NCBI RefSeq assembly: GCF_026262505.1
Contig: NC_067206.1
Span: forward strand, 15,992,205 to 16,056,204
Direction: 5' to 3'
Origin: Trichomonas vaginalis G3
Lineage: Eukaryota; Parabasalia; Trichomonadida; Trichomonadidae
DNA length: 64,000 nucleotides
Both the position numbers and the translations under genes were made by a program. Position 1 is the first letter of the stretch; every line of letters begins with the position of its first letter. Below, in pieces: positions 59,832 to 64,000 of the stretch. The notes under the pieces were generated by a model, which made no database searches, had not been told where the DNA came from, and saw nothing but the letters and a program-made list of their open reading frames with translations.

Positions 59832-60749
59832 GCTGGAGTTGTGTCTGGGTGTTGGCAGAGAGTTGTTGCTGTGGAAGAGAGTTGGCAGAGAGCTGGCGTT
59901 GTGTCTGGGTGTTGGCAGAGAGTTGTTGCTGTGGAAGAGAGTTGGCAGAGAGCTGGCGTTTTGTCTGGGTGTTGGCAGAGAGTTGTTGCTGCGCCGAGGT
60001 GTTGGCAGAGAGTTGTTGCTGTGGAAGAGAGTTGGCAGAGAGCTGGCGTTGAAGATGAGTGTTGGCAGAGAGCTGGCGTTGTGTCTGGGTGTTGGCAGAG
60101 AGCTGGAGTTGTGTCTGGGTGTTGACAGAGAGTTGTTGCTGTGGAAGAGAGTTGGCAGAGAGCTGGCGTTGTGGGGAGTGCTGGCAGAGAGTTGTGGCTG
60201 TGGGGGGGTGTTGGTACTGCTGGCTAATGAAAGCTGGCGTTGAAGAGGAGCGTTGGCAGAGAGCTGGCGTTGTGGCGGGGTGTTGGCAGAAAGTGGGCTT
60301 TGTAGAGGAGCGTTGGCTGTTGAGAGCTGTTGCTGTGGAACAGAGTTGGTAGTGCTGGCTGATGAAAGCTGGCGTTGTAGAGGAGTGCTGGCTGATGAGA
60401 GTTCTTCCTGTATACGAGAGTCGTTTGAACTTTGTAATATCAAATAATCGGTAAGGAGAGTGTCATCTCTGTGTTTCAAAATGGATGAACACTCGTAGAG
60501 TCGATTATTATATTTAATGTAGAAAGTAGTAAACTCTTGAAGTTTGTATGTATGATGTAAGTACTCTTCAATAGTAATTAGTCTATTACATAAGAGAGCT
60601 TTGTAAAATGTTATCTTGTTAATTGATGAACGAATAGTGTTGTTGACTAATGGAACATTTGTGAGAACAATGGCTAATGGTGTGCGCCTTTGAATCTGTG
60701 CTAGAGCTGTTTCAAGTCAAGCTGAATCAACTAAGGTGTACAAATTCAT
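59832..60749 (-). pseudogene. T1 transposase, N-terminal half: upstream part with Q/S/N-rich repeats
   Basis: The ATG at 60749 starts NLYTLVDSA, followed by one in-frame TGA (60717-60719). A well-formed coding stretch follows (AQIQRRTPLAIVLTNVPLVN, ITIEEYLHHTYKLQEFTTFY), then many 10-residue repeats encoded by 30-bp units such as TTGGCAGAGAGCTGGCGTTG. This part joins the catalytic part across the foldback insertion. The repeat tract is a coding minisatellite and probably varies in length. Confidence 0.6.
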
Positions 60750-60868
60750 TTTAAACAAATTTGAAATGAAATAATTTGTGAGAACTTGAGAATAATTTAA
60801 TTATTTCAGAAGTCTATATTGAAAAAATATTCTTAACAAAATTAATTTAAATGTGTTGTGCATGAAAA
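60750..60868. other. AT-rich spacer upstream of the T1 transposase
   Basis: No clear terminal repeat of T1 is visible here before the T2 end begins. Confidence 0.4.
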
Positions 60869-61404
60869 ATAGCGTGACTTCACTTTTGACAAAAAGTGAC
60901 ACTATTTATGATGGTTTTGTCATTTATTTGTCAGATTTATAAATGGATAATAATGCTGTAAATCAGATATTAATTAAAAATATTTAAGATTTATGTTCGA
61001 ATTGAAAAGCAAAATGATATTTTTTTAATTGAAAAACGTTAATATCTGATATTTTGAAGTTTTTAATATTTGTTAGTATCTTAAATTATTGAATGCATAC
61101 ATTTTTTATGTTCTCAATTTTAAAAAAATTGTGAAGAATTTAGTTTTTTGGAGATGGATGTTTAATATTTGTGAGTGAGAATGCAAGCAGGAGTTTGGTA
61201 CTTTAAGGCTAGGTTGAGATAGATTTCCCATTATATTATCTGTGAATATTTTGCTTGAAAATTCAAGATATAAAAATATATTATCAAAAAATTTTATATT
61301 TTTAAATACAATAGGGTGGAAATATAGTACGATGAGATAGCAATGATATATTTTATAATGGGAGGTAATCTGAAGATAAGTAGCAAATTTTATGCGATTT
61401 TGAT

Positions 61405-61605
61405 TGGGAGTTGGAGGGTGTGAGTACTATAGCATGTAATAGTATCTCACACCCTCCAATTCTTCCTATGGCGCCGAAAAATTTTTGGTGAAATGCGACG
61501 ACATTTCACCAAAAAATTTTCGGCGCCATATAGAGAACTATAGTCTGCGAGGTACTGATTCTATCTATGTACCTCGCAGACCATAGTTCTCAGCCAAAAT
61601 GTCAA
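61405..61605. repeat. Single diverged four-hairpin unit
   Basis: The first three hairpins of the 57299-58519 unit recur with changes on both arms (GGAGGGTGTGAG with CTCACACCCTCC; TATAGTCTGCGAGGTAC with GTACCTCGCAGACCATA). The fourth is reduced to CAGCCAAAATG. Confidence 0.85.
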
Positions 61606-61854
61606 AAATTTCGGAAATTCGAAATAATTTTTTTGAGAAAAAATTAACCGTTTAACATAATATTTATAATATTGCTTATTCAATTAGACGGATTAAAAAT
61701 TATATGTTTTCTTTTTATTTTTTCAATTAAATTATTAGCTGACTCGAATTTGTATAAGTTTTTTAAAATAGATATCAAAAATTAAATATAAAAAAGAAAA
61801 CAATTAAGAATATTAAAGTAAATTCTTTATTAAGAAACAATAAAATGAAAATAT
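61606..61854. other. AT-rich interior of T2
   Basis: No gene or structured repeat seen. Confidence 0.4.
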
Positions 61855-62168
61855 AAAACTTTGTATGATTTGAGTGGATATTGAGAGTAATTTGTGAGTG
61901 TGCTTCAGCTGCATATGTAAGATTGTTCGGATTTAATTAAAAATTGTAAATTTTTTGTCTTTATATCAAACTATTCGACAAAACTTTGTATGATTTGAGT
62001 GGATATTGAGAGTAATTTGTGAGTGTGCTTCAGCTGCATATGTAAGATTGTTCGGATTTAATTAAAAATTGTAAATTTTTTGTCTTTATATCAAACTATT
62101 CGACAAAACTTTGTATGATTTGAGTGGATATTGAGAGTAATTTGTGAGTGTGCTTCGGCTGCATCCGC
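61855..62168. repeat. 125-bp tandem repeat, about 2.5 copies
   Basis: Units starting AAAACTTTGTATGATTTGAG recur at 61855, 61980 and 62105. Noncoding, downstream of the T2 transposase gene. Confidence 0.9.
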
Positions 62169-62337
62169 TAATTCCTTCTTCATTCTTAACATTCTTTGTT
62201 TTATTTAGAACTATATTATCTTATTTCTAAAAATAATACTGAATTTTTTAAAAAATCCAAATGTAATAAATGTAAGTGTTTATTCCTTAACTTCCTTTTT
62301 GTGATTTTTTGAATTTTCTTGTTTTTGAAATTATTTG

Positions 62338-63309
62338 TTAATCTCTAAGATTTTTTTCGAAGCCTGGTTCAGCGCAGAGATCTTTTGTCCATTTGGGGCC
62401 TCTTTCCCAGGCCTCAAATGGAGTCAATTTCTCCCCAAAGAGTTTGAATAATGCGGAGTGTTTCCATACCCTATTATACTGGGAAACAACATTGGGGATG
62501 AACTCAAAGACGTTCACTCCAGGGTTTGTCTTGAAAAGAGTCTCCCAACTCCTTTCAATTTTTCCATTTTCCTCTGGAGAGTACGGATGAGTTTTGAAAT
62601 GTTTTATATTGAATTCTTGGCAAACCGCTTCAAAATCTTTTCCAATGAATTCTGTTCCATTATCTGTGAGAATTCCATGTGGAACTAATTTGACTAAATC
62701 AATTGCGTGACGAAATACTCTGGCAGTATTTTTCATTTCTTTTGTATCGAAAACATCCCAGCAAATAATGTATCTGCTTCTGTCATCAAGAAATGAAATT
62801 AAATATTGAAGGTTACCGTTATCGTCCTTCAGAAATTTCAAATCAGTATGCCACAATTGATTAACATATTGAGCAACGTATTCATGTGGATGTTCGTCGA
62901 TTTTCTGATGCCTGTGAAATGTAAACAAATGTTGTTGATTGAAAATTTTGAAAGCATCGTTGAATGTAAATCTTTCGACTTTTTCGAAATATGATTCTTT
63001 GATCCTTTTGTATCCAATGTCATATTGTGCTTTAATTTCCAAAATTTTGTATACATCTTCCTCAAAAATTTTTTTCTTTGGTCTTCCTCTTTCTTTTATT
63101 GGATAGCCGAGTAGTACGAAAATTTTTTTCAAACGTTCTTTTCCTATTGAAAGTGTTTTTGCCGTATCTTCGAGAGTTACATTTGGATTATTAATGTATT
63201 CTTGATATTTTTCTTCAATTACGTTGAGAACCTGATCGGCGGGAACGGTTGGGAGTTGAAAAGTTTTAAGATCTTCTGGGTTTTCGAGACGAACCAAGAT
63301 GTCTTCCAT
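62338..63309 (-). CDS. T2 transposase (rve, DD35E), 323 aa, apparently whole
   Basis: Catalyses cut-and-paste movement of T2. The N-terminal 110 residues contain a helix-turn-helix (LEDTAKTLSIGKERLKKIF) and a KERGRPKKK AT-hook-like basic motif. The catalytic core shows LWHTDLKFLKDDNG (first Asp), LTDNGTEFIGKDFE (second Asp) and YSPEENGKIERSWETL (Glu), with exactly 35 residues between the second Asp and the Glu. The C-terminal region ends in KLTPFEAWERGPKWTKDL. It is open from ATG 63309 to the stop with all key residues, so it may be active. The architecture fits the eukaryotic IS481-like/IS3-like integrase-type transposases reported from trichomonads. Confidence 0.85.
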   Translation of the reverse strand: MEDILVRLENPEDLKTFQLPTVPADQVLNVIEEKYQEYINNPNVTLEDTAKTLSIGKERLKKIFVLLGYPIKERGRPKKKIFEEDVYKILEIKAQYDIGYKRIKESYFEKVERFTFNDAFKIFNQQHLFTFHRHQKIDEHPHEYVAQYVNQLWHTDLKFLKDDNGNLQYLISFLDDRSRYIICWDVFDTKEMKNTARVFRHAIDLVKLVPHGILTDNGTEFIGKDFEAVCQEFNIKHFKTHPYSPEENGKIERSWETLFKTNPGVNVFEFIPNVVSQYNRVWKHSALFKLFGEKLTPFEAWERGPKWTKDLCAEPGFEKNLRD

Positions 63310-63958
63310 TTTTTAATTTGTAAATTTTTCAATTTTTCAAAAGATAATTTAAAAATACTAGTTATTTGATAAAATTTGTTTATTTTAAATAAAACAATTT
63401 TTTTGAAAAAATTATATTAATGATTTGAAGGCAAAAGCCAAAAACTTAATAGATAAAACACTCTTTCTATATAGATCAATTTCTATTATTAAATTTATAA
63501 AAATGGAGAGATTTTGCAAATTATTTTCTAATATATTATATTTATAATCATTTTATTTATCCCATTAATAATTGTGAACCCAGAACATCTTCCCTTCAAA
63601 GTGCCAAGCATCAACACACATTCTCACTCACAAATTTTTAAAACTCATTGCCAAAAATCTAAAAAACTCACAATTTTTTTTAATTGATAACCTTCAAACC
63701 GTTTCCAATCAATAATTTGAGAGTCTATATGATAATGTAAAAGTTAAAACATTCAAGTATTTAAGTATTTCTTTAAAATATTAAGTTTTTTATTTTTCCA
63801 ATAAAATTCTAATATCAAATATTTTTATTTAACGATTAATTTTATTTATATTTTTATAGTTTTTTTTTGAGAAAAAATATTGTTAGGGTTTTATGGATTT
63901 TCAATTAATATACAAGATAATTCATGAATGTATATATTTCCAAGTTTTTAAGGATGCA
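63310..63958. other. AT-rich sequence upstream of the T2 transposase
   Basis: No other gene. It should contain the transposase promoter, but no specific motif stands out. Confidence 0.4.
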
Positions 63959-64000
63959 ACACTTTACATTTGTAAACTGTCAAAAATGAAGTCATGCTAT
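63959..64000 (-). repeat. T2 right terminal inverted repeat
   Basis: Inverted match to 60869-60895, running to the last base of the window. Confidence 0.7.

Larger units (their letters stand above)
60869..64000. mobile_element. T2: DNA transposon with intact-looking rve transposase
   Basis: Left end ATAGCGTGACTTCACTTTTG; the right end at the window edge is its inverted partner, ATAGCATGACTTCATTTTTG (two differences in 20). The size is about 3.1 kb. It carries one transposase gene, one diverged four-hairpin unit and a 125-bp tandem repeat. The flanking duplication cannot be checked because the window ends at the element's last base. Confidence 0.7.

Noticed and set aside
1052-63309. Retroviral or LTR-retrotransposon integrase genes
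   Set aside because: The rve cores are present, but there is no reverse transcriptase, gag, LTR or primer site. They belong to DNA transposons or to the virus-like elements.

Overview
The window is AT-rich eukaryotic DNA, very probably from a parabasalid such as Trichomonas or a relative. The reasons are the density of nested DNA transposons with retroviral-integrase-type (rve, DDE) transposases, the Polinton-like virus relics, intron-free reading frames and the very AT-rich spacers. No host housekeeping gene was recognised; the whole window reads as mobile DNA. The species assignment is inference.

Layout. (1) 1-4165 is AT-rich sequence with 3' pieces of rve transposases; the piece at 3661-4165 is the C-terminal half of transposon T1. 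(2) 4166-56016 is a block of about 51.9 kb bounded by an 11-bp direct repeat (CCGAACCCTCA at 4155-4165 and 56017-56027) and by similar inverted ends. It appears to sit inside the T1 transposase gene. Within it lie two virus-like elements in the same orientation, E1 (4626-29251) and E2 (29977-54329), each bordered by a 16-bp minisatellite (TATATATTTATATATG)n and separated by a small hairpin-bearing transposon. (3) 56028-60749 is the N-terminal half of the T1 transposase, itself interrupted at 57118-59831 by a foldback element, which carries a further T1-derived element holding an array of multi-hairpin repeats. (4) 60869-64000 is a second DNA transposon, T2, with an apparently whole transposase.

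E1 and E2 are relatives of Polinton-like viruses and virophages. They share a coiled-coil/Gln-Pro-rich protein, a double-jelly-roll-type major capsid candidate, minor-capsid candidates, a superfamily 3 helicase, a FtsK/HerA-type packaging ATPase, an rve integrase, a D12-class DNA methyltransferase, a KilA-N/T5orf172 protein, small amphipathic and membrane peptides, and a bacteriophage-type fibre with a collar-like tip. I saw no protein-primed DNA polymerase and no recognisable protease. Both are fossils with many breaks (roughly 20 in E1 and 30 in E2, by eye), but shared genes remain nearly identical, so they look young. Variation is concentrated in accessory positions: the fibre tip, an HNH endonuclease versus an unrelated gene, gene order near the ATPase, a 22-bp repeat array around a palindrome, and a 25-bp satellite beside a 302-aa gene bracketed by inverted repeats.

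Regulation is suggested by a recurrent AT-rich upstream block (AACTAAC-type plus an A-run/T-run motif) shared by several leftward genes, and by a near-symmetrical divergent promoter before the packaging ATPase. The most unusual non-viral signal is a unit of four consecutive hairpins, tandemly repeated at 57299-58519 and present once in diverged form at 61405-61605 with paired changes that keep the stems.
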